The notes under the pieces: model-generated
Databases searched by the model: none
What the model was told of the DNA's origin: nothing
Seen by the model: the letters and a program-made list of their open reading frames with translations, nothing else
Position numbers and translations under genes: made by a program
Part shown: positions 46,025-55,054 of the stretch, piece after piece
Layout: every line of letters starts with the position of its first letter
Position numbering within the stretch: the stretch's first letter is position 1
Source of the DNA: Nocardiopsis ganjiahuensis DSM 45031
GTDB taxonomy: Bacteria; Actinomycetota; Actinomycetes; Streptosporangiales; Streptosporangiaceae
Length of the DNA stretch: 64,000 bases
NCBI RefSeq assembly: GCF_000341085.1
Contig: NZ_ANBA01000031.1
Coordinates: forward strand, 27,033 to 91,032
Direction of reading: 5' to 3'

Positions 46025-47035
46025 GTGCGCGAGGTGCTGGGCGCCTGGTCACACGGTGGCGGTGACAACGTCCGTGCGCTCGCGCTTCAGGAGGCGACGA
46101 AGGAGGTGTTCGGCCTCACGGGCGCACAGCAGCAGGAGTTGAGTCCGTCCACCCGGGCGAACGTGGACATGGAGCTCGGCTACGACAGGGACGCCCTGAG
46201 CGCAGCGCTGCTATCGGTTTTGTCCGGAGCTCCGCCCGGGAGAACGAGCCGGGGCCCGGAGTCGCCGGCGAGGCGGAGCAGCAGCGCTTCGCCGTGCTGC
46301 GGACCGCCGATTCGCAGTGGCGGCCGATGGAGATCACCGGCCGGCTCGATCCCGGCAACCCGCTCGACGCGCACCTGATGCGCGCCCTCGCCGGGAAGGA
46401 GAGGTTCCCGGACTGGTGGCCGCGCGACGACTCCGGATACACCGTCACCAAACGGGACCTCGACTTCCTCGGTATCCAACCGGTCCAGGTCAGGTGGCTG
46501 GCCACCGGTGAGGCACCCATGGGGACGACGCCCGAGCTCTATCAGCGCTTCCGCGGGGGAGATGTTGGAGGCCCTCGGACACGACGGGGCGCAACCGTCC
46601 CAGGTCGACGTCCGGCTCAAGGTGAGCGGGGCCGATTACTTCCCCGGGCTCCACAAGACGCTGCCGACCGAGTCCGAGCTGGAACACCTCCCGGAAGCCC
46701 GCCGGCGCCTGCGCGAGTGGCTCGGCGATGCCGACCTCAACATCAGCAGTACCGCACTGGTCAGGAGGGCCAGCGAGTTCTGGAAACAGGAGCATCCCGA
46801 ACGCTACTCCGGTCATTTCCTGGGAGGGCACGGACATCTCGACAAGGGGACGGTGAAAGGCGCCTTCCCCTCCCTCAACTCCTGGGCCGAAAAATGGGAG
46901 CGCACCCTGGGGAGACCGTTGTCCCTCTCCGCGGGGCGCCGTCAGGAGGCGGCCGTCCACCGTCCCGCTGACCGCCCCGCGGACGTGGAACGAAGGGGGC
47001 GCCCCTTCTCACATCCCCGTTCTGTTGGACGCGGC
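46025..47035 (+). pseudogene. Twice-frameshifted hypothetical gene
   Basis: Three overlapping segments read as one protein. The first, from GTG 46025, has REVLGAWSHGGGDNVRALAL and DVELGYDRD-like residues. Near 46200 the frame changes by one and continues IGFVRSSARENEPG, EITGRLDPGNPLDAHLMRAL and FPDWWPRDDSGYTV. At the GGGGG run 46555-46559 it returns to the first frame: GEMLEALGHDGAQPS, SGADYFPGLHKTLPTESELE, FWKQEHPERYSGHFLGGHGH. Codon use stays coding-like throughout. It is either a recent pseudogene or two sequencing errors. Function not recognised. Confidence 0.6.
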
Positions 47036-47072
47036 GGGCCGGGGTAGGAGTGGGGTCAGGGAGGTGTTGAGC

Positions 47073-47321
47073 ATGGAACGTGCCAGACGCGGCAGGTTGA
47101 AAGGGGCGCTCGGGAGTCACGACCGTCCGGCGAGCGCCCTGGGGTTCCGGGTGGTCCTGGCCCTGTTCGGGGCGCTGGTGCTCCTACTGGGCACGGCGGC
47201 CGCCATGGTCTGGACCGACGAGACCTGGCTGGTCGTGGTGCTGGGCCTCGGGTTCGTGGCGTCCTGCGTGAACGTGTACTGGGTGAGCCGCCGTCTCCAC
47301 TACGAGCGGCCCCGCCACTGA
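47073..47321 (+). CDS. Small two-helix membrane protein
   Basis: An 82-aa protein. A basic N-terminus (RARRGRLKGALG) is followed by two membrane helices (about 24-46 and 50-70) and a short basic tail (SRRLHYERPRH). This layout resembles the small DUF6343-type proteins of actinomycetes, a weak guess. GGGAGG lies 9 bp before ATG 47073. A terminator follows about 100 bp downstream. Confidence 0.65.
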   Translation: MERARRGRLKGALGSHDRPASALGFRVVLALFGALVLLLGTAAAMVWTDETWLVVVLGLGFVASCVNVYWVSRRLHYERPRH

Positions 47322-47427
47322 GCGCGGACGCGGGGGTACCGGGAATCCTGAAAACCGTCCCCCGTTGCGGTGATCACGGATAGAGTGACCCTCAGTGATC
47401 GCCCGTGGTTCTTGGGTGGTCAATCAG

Positions 47428-47464
47428 CCCCGGGTCGGTCTTCCTGCCCCCGACCCGGGGTTTT
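47428..47464 (+). terminator. Intrinsic terminator, plus strand
   Basis: CCCCGGGTCGG (47428-47438) and CCGACCCGGGG (47450-47460), an 11-bp perfect stem with an 11-nt loop, directly followed by TTTT. It ends the transcript of the small membrane protein gene. Confidence 0.85.
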
Positions 47465-47479
47465 CGCGTGCAAGCGAAA

Positions 47480-47505
47480 GGGCGGAACCCCCGCGGGTCC
47501 CGCCC
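47480..47505 (-). terminator. Intrinsic terminator of the betaine operon, minus strand
   Basis: GGGCGGAACCC (47480-47490) and GGGTCCCGCCC (47495-47505), one mismatch, 4-nt loop. Read on the minus strand it is followed by TTTCGCTTG. It lies 18 bp past the stop of the binding-protein gene. Confidence 0.8.
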
Positions 47506-47523
47506 CTGCTCGCATCCGAGCAC

Positions 47524-48498
47524 TCAGATGCGGTCCTCGTAGCCCTCGGGGAGCCACTCCTGCCAGATGTCGCGATTCTCGCCCACCCAGGCCTCCGCGG
47601 CATCCGACGGGTCCATGCCCTCGTCGGCGATCATCGCGGCGACCTCGTTCTGGTCGGCGTTGGTCCACCTCCAGTTGTCCAGGAACCGGTAGGCGTGGTC
47701 GTCGTTCTCCACGAAGCCGGCCCTGAAGATCTTGTTCAGGTCGTAGACCGGGTAGTCGCAGTCCACGTACTCCAGGTCGGCGTCACAGCCGTCGTAGTAC
47801 TCCGGGAAGTCGACCTTGACCAGGTCGATCTCCTCCTGGAACCACTGCGGGTCGTAGAAGTAGAAGAGCACCGGCTCCTCGTTGGCGGCCCTGCGCCGGA
47901 CCTCGGTGATCTGCGCCGCCTCGGAACCCGCGTAGACCATCTCCAGGTCCAGGTCGAAGGCGTTGATCATCCCCTGGTCCTGGCTGACGAACCCGGGCGC
48001 GCCCGCGAGGAACTCTCCCTTGTCACCGGTCTGGGAGGTCCGGAAGAGGTCGGTGTTCTCCTTCAGCCCCTCCAGGGTGGTGATCTCCGGGTACTCGTCC
48101 GCCACGTAGGCGGGGACGTACCAGCCGATCACGCCCTCGTTGCCGGTCGGCCCGCCGTCGACGGCGGTGCCGTTGCCCTCGGGGCCGTACAGCTCGAACA
48201 GGTCCTCGTGGCCCCAGTTCTCCACGATCATGTCCAGGACGCCCTGGTCCAGGGCCTGCCAGGACGGCTGCTCGTCCACTCGGACCAGCTGGACCTCGTA
48301 CCCCATCTCCTCACGGAGGATGTGGGCCAGCACCTCGGCGCTGGCCTCGTAGCCCACCCAGCCGTTGACCGCGATCCGCACGGTGTTGGGGTCACGGGCG
48401 ATCTGGTCGGTGCGCACCGCGCAGGAGCTCACCATCACCAGGGCCAGTCCCACCGCGAACAGCCGGAGCAGGGTGTCACTTCTCAGAAAACTAGGCAC
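47524..48498 (-). CDS. Glycine betaine/choline ABC transporter, substrate-binding lipoprotein
   Basis: A 324-aa lipoprotein with lipobox VSSC (Cys about 26). The mature part opens with VRIAVNGWVGYEASAEV and has QGVLDMIVENWGHED and VLFYFYDPQWF, features of the OpuAC family, in which aromatic residues form the cage for quaternary ammonium groups. GTG 48498 with GGAGGG 8 bp before it. It overlaps the permease stop by 8 bp and is last in the betaine operon. It would deliver betaine or choline to the fused permease at 48491. Confidence 0.9.
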   Translation of the reverse strand: MPSFLRSDTLLRLFAVGLALVMVSSCAVRTDQIARDPNTVRIAVNGWVGYEASAEVLAHILREEMGYEVQLVRVDEQPSWQALDQGVLDMIVENWGHEDLFELYGPEGNGTAVDGGPTGNEGVIGWYVPAYVADEYPEITTLEGLKENTDLFRTSQTGDKGEFLAGAPGFVSQDQGMINAFDLDLEMVYAGSEAAQITEVRRRAANEEPVLFYFYDPQWFQEEIDLVKVDFPEYYDGCDADLEYVDCDYPVYDLNKIFRAGFVENDDHAYRFLDNWRWTNADQNEVAAMIADEGMDPSDAAEAWVGENRDIWQEWLPEGYEDRI

Positions 48499-50467
48499 GG
48501 GGTGCCCTCCTTCCCTGCGTCACGCGGTCCAGGAACAGGCCGAGGAAGACGATCGCCAGACCGGAGGCGATACCCAGCCCCAGCTCGTTCTGGGCGAGGC
48601 CGAGCACCACATCGTTGCCGAGCGCGCCCGCGCCCACCAGCGCGCCCATGACCACCATGGACAGCACCAGGATGATGCCCTGGTTGACCGCCAGCCGCAG
48701 AGAGCCCACGGCCATGGGCAGCTCCACCTTGGTGAGCAGCTGCCACCTGGTGGAGCCCTGTGACACGGCGGCCTCGATCGTGCCCGCCGGAACACCGCGG
48801 ATGCCGTCGTTGACCAGCCTGATCACCGGGGGCAGCGCGAAGATCACCGCCGCGGCCAGGGCCGGAACGGGCCCCAGACCGAGCAGCGCCACCGCCGGGA
48901 TCAGGTACACGAACGGCGGCAGGGTCTGCATGAAGTCCAGAACCGGCCGCAGGATCGCCGCGAACACGTCGCTGCGGGACATCAGGACGCCGATCACCAC
49001 GCCCAGCGCGATGGTCAGCACGGTGGCGACCAGCACCTGCGACAGGGTGTCCATGGCGTTGGACCACACGCCCAGCAGACCGATCGCGACGAAGGAGACC
49101 GCGGAGACCAGCGCGGTGCGCCAGCCGGAGAAGATCCCGCCGAGCGCCGCGGCGACCAGCACCACCAGCCACCACGGGGAGCCGGTGAGCAGGTGGTTCA
49201 GCGGACTCAGGATCTCGCTCTGCGTCCACTCCCCCAGTGCCGCGGTCGCCCCGCCGATGGTCGCCTGGATCGCGTCGTCGGCCGCGTTGATCGGGATGTC
49301 GAGCCGGACGGACAGCTCTCGCGGCCAGCCGCCCAGGTCGAGCAGGCGGCCGACCGCGGTGACCAGGATGACCAGTGCGAGTCCGCCGGCCAGCAGCGGC
49401 ATCCGCCGGCTCTCCCGGATCCGCGGAGTGTGCGCGCCGTGGCCGACGGCTCCGGTCACCCGGTCCATGGCGATCGCCAGCATGACGATCGCCAGACCGG
49501 CCTGGAAGGCCTGGCCCACGTTGATCTTGGACAGCGCCTGGTAGATGGCGTCACCGAGACCGCCCGCGCCGATCACCGACGCGATCACGACCATCGAGAC
49601 CGCGAGCATGATGGTCTGGTTGACACCCAGCAGGATGGTGCGTTTGGCCAGCGGCAGCTGAACCTTGGTGAGGATCTGCCACGGGGTCGATCCCAGCGAG
49701 GTGGTCGCCTCGATCGCGCCCTTGTTCACCTCGCGGATCCCCAGCGCGGTGATCCGCACGACCGGCGGGAACGCGTAGACCGCGGTCACCACGGCAGCCG
49801 CCGGGTTGCCGATACCGAACAGCAGCACGAACGGCAGCAGGTAGGCGAAGGCCGGCATGATCTGCATGAAGTCCAGCACCGGGCGGATGCCCCGGTAGAA
49901 TCGTTCGCTGCGCCCGGCGAGGACACCCATCGGGATGCCGAACAGCAGGGCCATGAAGACCGAGGTGATGATGAGCGACAGCGTCGTCATCGACTCGTTC
50001 CACAGCCCGGTGAGCGCGAACACCCCGAAGGCGGCGAGCACCAGCAGCGCGACCCGCCATCCGGCGATCCGCCAGGCGGCGAGCACGCCGAGGACGGTCA
50101 CGCCGGCCCAGGTGAGGAAGTCGAGGAACTGGTTGATCAGCACGACGGCCGATCCCAGTCCCACCGAGATGTAGTTGAAGAAGTACAGGAACAGCGGACT
50201 GTCGTTGCGGTTGGCGACGATCCACGCGTAGACCCCGTCGAGCCAGGCCATGAAGCTGTCGCCGGCGTTGGTCGGGAAGCTCCCGGCCCAGGCCGGGTTG
50301 CCCAGCAAGCGGGCCGCCCAGTAGCCCGCGACCAGCACCGCGACCGCGGCCAGGGCCTGGAGCCACGTGTTGCGCAGCAGGCCGCCGGAGTCGCCCGATC
50401 CCCCCGGATTCCTCGCACCGGTGCCCGCGGCACCGGCGGGTCGGGTCATCGCGGCCATGTCACCCAC
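48491..50467 (-). CDS. Glycine betaine ABC transporter, fused double permease
   Basis: A 658-aa protein with two complete ABC permease domains in one chain. Each carries the coupling loop that docks on the ATPase: GAIEATTSLGSTPWQILTKV in the first half, and GTIEAAVSQGSTRWQLLTKV in the second. Each also has the following VNQxIxLxxSMVV helix and GAGxLG motif. Most ProW/OpuAB systems use a homodimer of one such domain, so this is an internal duplication that builds both halves. GTG 50467 overlaps the ATPase stop; ATG 50458 is an alternative. Confidence 0.92.
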   Translation of the reverse strand: MGDMAAMTRPAGAAGTGARNPGGSGDSGGLLRNTWLQALAAVAVLVAGYWAARLLGNPAWAGSFPTNAGDSFMAWLDGVYAWIVANRNDSPLFLYFFNYISVGLGSAVVLINQFLDFLTWAGVTVLGVLAAWRIAGWRVALLVLAAFGVFALTGLWNESMTTLSLIITSVFMALLFGIPMGVLAGRSERFYRGIRPVLDFMQIMPAFAYLLPFVLLFGIGNPAAAVVTAVYAFPPVVRITALGIREVNKGAIEATTSLGSTPWQILTKVQLPLAKRTILLGVNQTIMLAVSMVVIASVIGAGGLGDAIYQALSKINVGQAFQAGLAIVMLAIAMDRVTGAVGHGAHTPRIRESRRMPLLAGGLALVILVTAVGRLLDLGGWPRELSVRLDIPINAADDAIQATIGGATAALGEWTQSEILSPLNHLLTGSPWWLVVLVAAALGGIFSGWRTALVSAVSFVAIGLLGVWSNAMDTLSQVLVATVLTIALGVVIGVLMSRSDVFAAILRPVLDFMQTLPPFVYLIPAVALLGLGPVPALAAAVIFALPPVIRLVNDGIRGVPAGTIEAAVSQGSTRWQLLTKVELPMAVGSLRLAVNQGIILVLSMVVMGALVGAGALGNDVVLGLAQNELGLGIASGLAIVFLGLFLDRVTQGRRAPRA

Positions 50468-51626
50468 CGTCCCCGGCCGGCGCCGGGCCGGCGTGGTCGG
50501 TGGCCTCGTCGGAGATCTCCTCGACGGTCTCCTCCTCGATGGCGGCCACCTGGTCGGCGCCCTCCAACTGGTCCTCGGCGATGGCGCGGAGCACGTCGTC
50601 GCGGCCCACGTAGCCGAGGAGGGTGTCGCCCTCCACGACCCGGACCGGGGCGGTGCTCGCGGCGAGCATCGGCAGGATCTGGGCCAGGACGGTGCCCGGT
50701 TCGGTGGTCGGACCGTCGGTGCGCTCGTCGGGGAAGGGGTCGCGGACCAGCCACCGCGCCGTGAGCACGGTGGTGCGGGCGACGTCGGAGGTGAAGTCGG
50801 CGACGTAGGCGTTGGCCGGTCGGCCGACGACCTCCTCGGGGGTGCCGACCTGGACGAGCTCGCCGTCGCGCATGATGGCGATGCGGTCGCCCAGCTTGAG
50901 CGCCTCCTGGAGGTCGTGGGTGATGAAGACCGCCGTCTTGTTCAGCTCGCGCTGGAGTCGGACGACCTCGTTCTGCATGTCCCGGCGGATCAGCGGGTCC
51001 AGGGCGCTGAACGGTTCGTCGAACAGCAGGACCTGCGGGTCCACCGCCAGGGCGCGGGCCAGGCCCACGCGCTGCTGCATACCGCCGGAGAGTTCACCGG
51101 GGCGGGCGTTCTCGTAGCCGGACAGGCCGACCATGTCGATCATCTCCATGGCCCGCGCGTGGCGTTCGGCGCGCGACATCCCGCGCACCTCCAGCCCGTA
51201 GGCGACGTTGTCGATGATCTTGCGGTTGGGCAGGAGCCCGAAGTGCTGGAAGACCATGGCGATCTTGTGCCTGCGCAGCTCGCGCAGGCGCTGGTCGCCG
51301 GCCTCCTCGATGTCCTCGCCGTCGAGCAGCACCGACCCGGAGGTCGGTTCGATCAGCCGGGTCAGGCACCGGATCAGCGTGGACTTGCCGGACCCGGACA
51401 GGCCCATGACCACGAAGATCTCTCCCGGCCGCACGTCGAAGGAGACGTCGCGCACCGCCACGGTGCAGCCGGTCCGCTCCTTGATGAGGTCCCGGTCGGC
51501 CCGTTCGAGGTCGGTGCCGATGACGCTGTCGGCGTTCCTGCCGAAGATCTTCCACAGGTTGCGGACGGAGAAGGTCACGTCGGGGGAGCCCTGGGGCGGG
51601 GCCGCCTCGGTGGCCTGGGTGCTCAT
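50460..51626 (-). CDS. Glycine betaine ABC transporter, ATP-binding protein with CBS-like tail
   Basis: A 388-aa ATPase. Walker A is GLSGSGKS, Q-loop FQHFGLLP, signature LSGGMQQR, Walker B VLLFDEP, and the H-loop His lies in ITHD. The N-terminal extension (SVRNLWKIFGRNADS) is as in ProV/OpuAA. The C-terminal about 120 residues contain one or two CBS-like units (APVRVVEGDTLLGYVGRDDVL), which in OpuA sense ionic strength. ATG 51626 overlaps the dehydrogenase stop (ATGA), with GGAGA before it. Confidence 0.93.
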   Translation of the reverse strand: MSTQATEAAPPQGSPDVTFSVRNLWKIFGRNADSVIGTDLERADRDLIKERTGCTVAVRDVSFDVRPGEIFVVMGLSGSGKSTLIRCLTRLIEPTSGSVLLDGEDIEEAGDQRLRELRRHKIAMVFQHFGLLPNRKIIDNVAYGLEVRGMSRAERHARAMEMIDMVGLSGYENARPGELSGGMQQRVGLARALAVDPQVLLFDEPFSALDPLIRRDMQNEVVRLQRELNKTAVFITHDLQEALKLGDRIAIMRDGELVQVGTPEEVVGRPANAYVADFTSDVARTTVLTARWLVRDPFPDERTDGPTTEPGTVLAQILPMLAASTAPVRVVEGDTLLGYVGRDDVLRAIAEDQLEGADQVAAIEEETVEEISDEATDHAGPAPAGDGG

Positions 51627-53209
51627 CGGTTCTCCTTCTTGTCCGCCGCCGGGTCCGCGGCGCGGTCCTGGCGGATCAGGTCCGCGGCGCGCTCGCCCAG
51701 GGCGAGGACCATGACCATCGGGTTGGGTGTGGGCAGCGTCGGGAAGACCGAGGCGTCGGCGACCCGGAGGCCGCGCAGCCCGCGCACCCTCAGGCGGGGG
51801 TCGACCACGGCCGCGTCGTCGTCGGCGGCGCCCATCCTGCAGGTACCGGCCGGGTGGTAGACGGTGTGCGCGGCACGGCGGCCGTACTCGGACAGCTCCT
51901 CGTCCGTCCGGACCTGCGGACCGGGGGCGACCTCGCGCTTGAGCCACGACTTGAACGGCTCGGTCGCGGCGACCTCGCGAGCGATCTTCAGCCCGTCCAC
52001 GATGGTCTTCTCGTCGTACCCCTCGGGGTCGGTGAAGTAACGGAAGTCCAGGGCGGGCTGCGCCTCGGGGTCGCTGCTGGTCAGGTAGAGCTTGCCGCGC
52101 CCTCGGGACCGGGGGATGTTCGGGGTCATACAGACCGCGTAACCGTCCTCGGGCGAGTCGTAGCCCAGTCGCTTCGTGTTGTCGTCGAAGGGGATCTGGT
52201 AGATGTGGAACATCAGGTCCGGGCGGGGATCGCTCTTGTCGCGCCGCACGAACAGAGCCGCGTCGGAGTCCATCACGGTCTCCTCGGGAACCCGCTCGTT
52301 GGTCTCCCACATGATGATCGACTCGGGGTGGTCCTGGAGGTTCTCTCCCACGCCCGGCAGGTCGTGGCGGCTCTCGACGCCGATCGCACCCAGCTCCTCG
52401 GCGTTGCCGACGCCGGACAGCATCAGCAGGCGGGGGCTGTCGACGGCGCCGGCGGCGAGGACGACCTCACGGCGGGCGTTGACGGTGATCCGCTCGCCGT
52501 CCTTCGTCGTGGCGCTCACGCCGGTGGCGCGGTCACCGTCGAAGAGGATCTGACCGGCCCAGGTCTCCAGCAGCACGGTGAGGTTCTTCCGCACGCCCAT
52601 GATCGGGTGCAGGTAGGCCACCGAGGCGGAGGAGCGGTAGCCGGTGTAGGGGTCGTAGGCGATGGACAGGAAGCCCGTGCCGTCGGCGAACCCGCCGCCG
52701 TGGGAGGTCAGGGCGTTGAAGTCCTCGATGACCGGGACCCCGGTCGCCTCGGAGGCCGAGGACACCCAGTCCTTGACCATCGCGTTGCGGTCCTTCTCGG
52801 CGATCGGGACGATGTTGCACTTGATCCGGTCGGCGTAGGACTGCACGGTGGCGTTGTCCCAGCCCTCGGCGCCCGCCGCGACCCACTCGTCCAGGTCCTC
52901 GGCGAACGGCCGGAAGCTGATCAGCGTGTTGTGCGAGGAGCAGCCGCCGAGCACCCGGGCGCGCGAGTGCAGGATGTGCGAGTTGCCGTTGGGCTGCTCG
53001 GTGGTGGTGTACCCGTAGTCGAGGTCGCTGTCGAGGACGCTCAACCAGTCGCGGAGCCGGAGCACGTTCTCGTGGTCCCGGTCGTCGGGTCCGCCCTCGA
53101 TGACGCAGACGGTGGTGCCGGGGTCCTCGGTGAGCCGGTTGGCGATCACCGATCCCGCGGTGCCTCCGCCGACGATGACGTAGTCGTAGGTGGTCTCGTG
53201 CATGGGCAC
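51623..53209 (-). CDS. betA: GMC-family choline dehydrogenase
   Basis: A 528-aa flavoprotein. FAD-binding GGGTAGSVIANRL at the N-terminus; GMC signatures RARVLGGCSSHNTLI and GAVDSPRLLMLSGVG; the active-site His in HTVYHPAGTC and the Asn in PTPNPMVMV. The cluster with betaine aldehyde dehydrogenase and a betaine importer makes choline the likely substrate, oxidised to betaine aldehyde. The sequence differs from classical BetA around the GGCSSHNT region, so specificity is inferred from context. GTG 53209 is preferred (GAGAGG about 9 bp before); ATG 53203 is possible. Confidence 0.85.
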   Translation of the reverse strand: MPMHETTYDYVIVGGGTAGSVIANRLTEDPGTTVCVIEGGPDDRDHENVLRLRDWLSVLDSDLDYGYTTTEQPNGNSHILHSRARVLGGCSSHNTLISFRPFAEDLDEWVAAGAEGWDNATVQSYADRIKCNIVPIAEKDRNAMVKDWVSSASEATGVPVIEDFNALTSHGGGFADGTGFLSIAYDPYTGYRSSASVAYLHPIMGVRKNLTVLLETWAGQILFDGDRATGVSATTKDGERITVNARREVVLAAGAVDSPRLLMLSGVGNAEELGAIGVESRHDLPGVGENLQDHPESIIMWETNERVPEETVMDSDAALFVRRDKSDPRPDLMFHIYQIPFDDNTKRLGYDSPEDGYAVCMTPNIPRSRGRGKLYLTSSDPEAQPALDFRYFTDPEGYDEKTIVDGLKIAREVAATEPFKSWLKREVAPGPQVRTDEELSEYGRRAAHTVYHPAGTCRMGAADDDAAVVDPRLRVRGLRGLRVADASVFPTLPTPNPMVMVLALGERAADLIRQDRAADPAADKKENR

Positions 53210-53297
53210 GGCCCGAATCCTCTCGTTTCTGATGTTGAGGGGGGCACCCGTCGGCACGGAGGACGGAACCGCGCCGACGGGTGACCCGGAAGAGCGG

Positions 53298-54854
53298 CTA
53301 GCCGAACCAGCGCTGGGGCTCCGGCGACAGGTTCCGGTAGATGTGCTTGGCCTCGCGGTACTCGTCCAGCCCGGACGGGCCGAGCTCGCGGCCGACGCCG
53401 CTGCGGCCGAAGCCGCCCCACTCGGCGCCCGGGAAGTAGGGGCCGTAGTCGTTGATCCACACCGTGCCGTGGCGCAGGGCCGCGGCCACGCGCTCGCCGC
53501 GGGCGGTGTCGTCGGTCCAGACACCGCCGGAGAGCCCGTAGTCGGTGTCGTTGCCCAGCTCGACCGCCTGCTCCTCGGTCTCGAAGCGCTCGACGGTCAC
53601 GACCGGGCCGAACACCTCGGTCTGCACGATGTCCATGGACCGGTCGCAGTCCACGAACACGGTGGGGCGGTAGAAGTAGCCGTCCTGGAGCTCCGGGTCC
53701 TCGGGGCGCTTGCCGCCCGCGATGATCCTGGCGCCCTCCTCGACACCGCGCGCCACGGCCTGCTCGACCTTGGCGCGGTGCTCGGCCGACACCAGGGGCC
53801 CGCAGCGAACGCCCTCGTCCTGGCCGCGGCCGATCCGGACGGCCTCGGCGCGGCGGGCGAGTTCGGTGGTGAAGGCGTCGTGGATGTCGTTGTGCACGAT
53901 GAGTCGCGCACCGGCCGAACACACCTGGCCGGAGTGGAAGAACGCGGCGCTGAGCGCGTAGTCCACGGCCGTGTCCAGGTCCACGTCGGGGAAGATGATG
54001 TTCGGGTTCTTGCCGCCCAGCTCCAGGGCGATCTTCTTGACCGTCTCCGAGGCGGCCGCCATGATCCGCCGGCCGGTGACCAGGCCGCCGGTGAAGGAGA
54101 CCAGGTCGACGTCGGGGTGCTCGGACAGGGGCGCGCCCGCGTCGGGGCCGCTGCCCAGGACCAGGTTGACCACGCCCGCGGGGACGCCCGCCTCGGTGGT
54201 GAGCTCGACCAGCTTGGCGGTGGTCACCGGGGTGACCTCGCTCGGCTTGATCACCATGGTGTTGCCCGCCGCGATGGCCGGGGCCATCTTCCAGGCCAGT
54301 TGGAGCAGCGGGTAGTTCCACGGCGTGATCATGCCGCAGACGCCGACCGGCTCGTAGACGACCTTGCTGTGGACGCCCTCGGGCGCGGACACGAGTCGGC
54401 CCGCGTCCTTGTCGGCCAGGCCGGCGTAGTAGCGGAAGACGTTGGTGACGTCGTCGACGTCGATCCCGCCCTCCTCGACGGTCTTGCCGGTGTCCAGCGA
54501 CTCCATGACCGCGATCTCCTCGCGGTCGCGCTGGAGCAGGTCGGCGATCCGGTCGAGGATGCGCCCGCGGTCCCCGGCCGGGGTGCTGCGCCACTCGCCC
54601 TTGTCGAAGGCGCGGCGCGCGGCGGCGATGGCGTCCTCCGTGTCGGCTCTGCCGCCCTCGCTCACGATGGTCAGGACCGAGGCGTCAGCGGGGTCCAGGA
54701 TCTCCCGGACGCGTCCGTTCTGTGCCGCCCGCCATTGGCCGTCGATGTACAGGCTGGTGGCCGTGGCCGCGCCCGGTTCGGACAGGTACGGCACGGAGGG
54801 CAGGGATTCGTAGCTCTGATTCACGGGGCCCTTTTGCCCAAGTTCGCTGGTCAC
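53298..54854 (-). CDS. betB: Betaine aldehyde dehydrogenase
   Basis: A 518-aa NAD(P)-dependent aldehyde dehydrogenase. Catalytic Glu in ALELGGKNPNI and nucleophile Cys in GQVCSAGARL; cofactor motif FTGGLVTGRRIM; C-terminal WGGFGRSGVGRELG. It oxidises betaine aldehyde to glycine betaine in osmoprotection. GTG 54854 (VTSELGQKG) has GAGG 6 bp before it; the longer frame to 54950 has no RBS. First gene of the five-gene betaine operon, so the promoter lies in 54855-55054. A BetI-type repressor gene is not present. Confidence 0.9.
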   Translation of the reverse strand: MTSELGQKGPVNQSYESLPSVPYLSEPGAATATSLYIDGQWRAAQNGRVREILDPADASVLTIVSEGGRADTEDAIAAARRAFDKGEWRSTPAGDRGRILDRIADLLQRDREEIAVMESLDTGKTVEEGGIDVDDVTNVFRYYAGLADKDAGRLVSAPEGVHSKVVYEPVGVCGMITPWNYPLLQLAWKMAPAIAAGNTMVIKPSEVTPVTTAKLVELTTEAGVPAGVVNLVLGSGPDAGAPLSEHPDVDLVSFTGGLVTGRRIMAAASETVKKIALELGGKNPNIIFPDVDLDTAVDYALSAAFFHSGQVCSAGARLIVHNDIHDAFTTELARRAEAVRIGRGQDEGVRCGPLVSAEHRAKVEQAVARGVEEGARIIAGGKRPEDPELQDGYFYRPTVFVDCDRSMDIVQTEVFGPVVTVERFETEEQAVELGNDTDYGLSGGVWTDDTARGERVAAALRHGTVWINDYGPYFPGAEWGGFGRSGVGRELGPSGLDEYREAKHIYRNLSPEPQRWFG

Positions 54855-55054
54855 AAACTGCCTCGTCTCATAGGACACATATGTCACAAAGTTCCCATAC
54901 CGCGGGGCGCCTGGTCCGTGGCTCAGGTCACCGGGCCCTACCCGACACACCTATGCCCCGGAGCACCCCGCCCGCGGGCCGGACACACCGCGGTGGGGAA
55001 CAGCGGAACGAGACTTTGACGTGCGTTTGTGCGGATCCGGCCGGAGCCCGGGGC

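Noticed and set aside
54880..54895. Short palindrome ACATATGT before betB as a BetI operator
   Set aside because: Only 8 bp and not extended; too weak to call a site.
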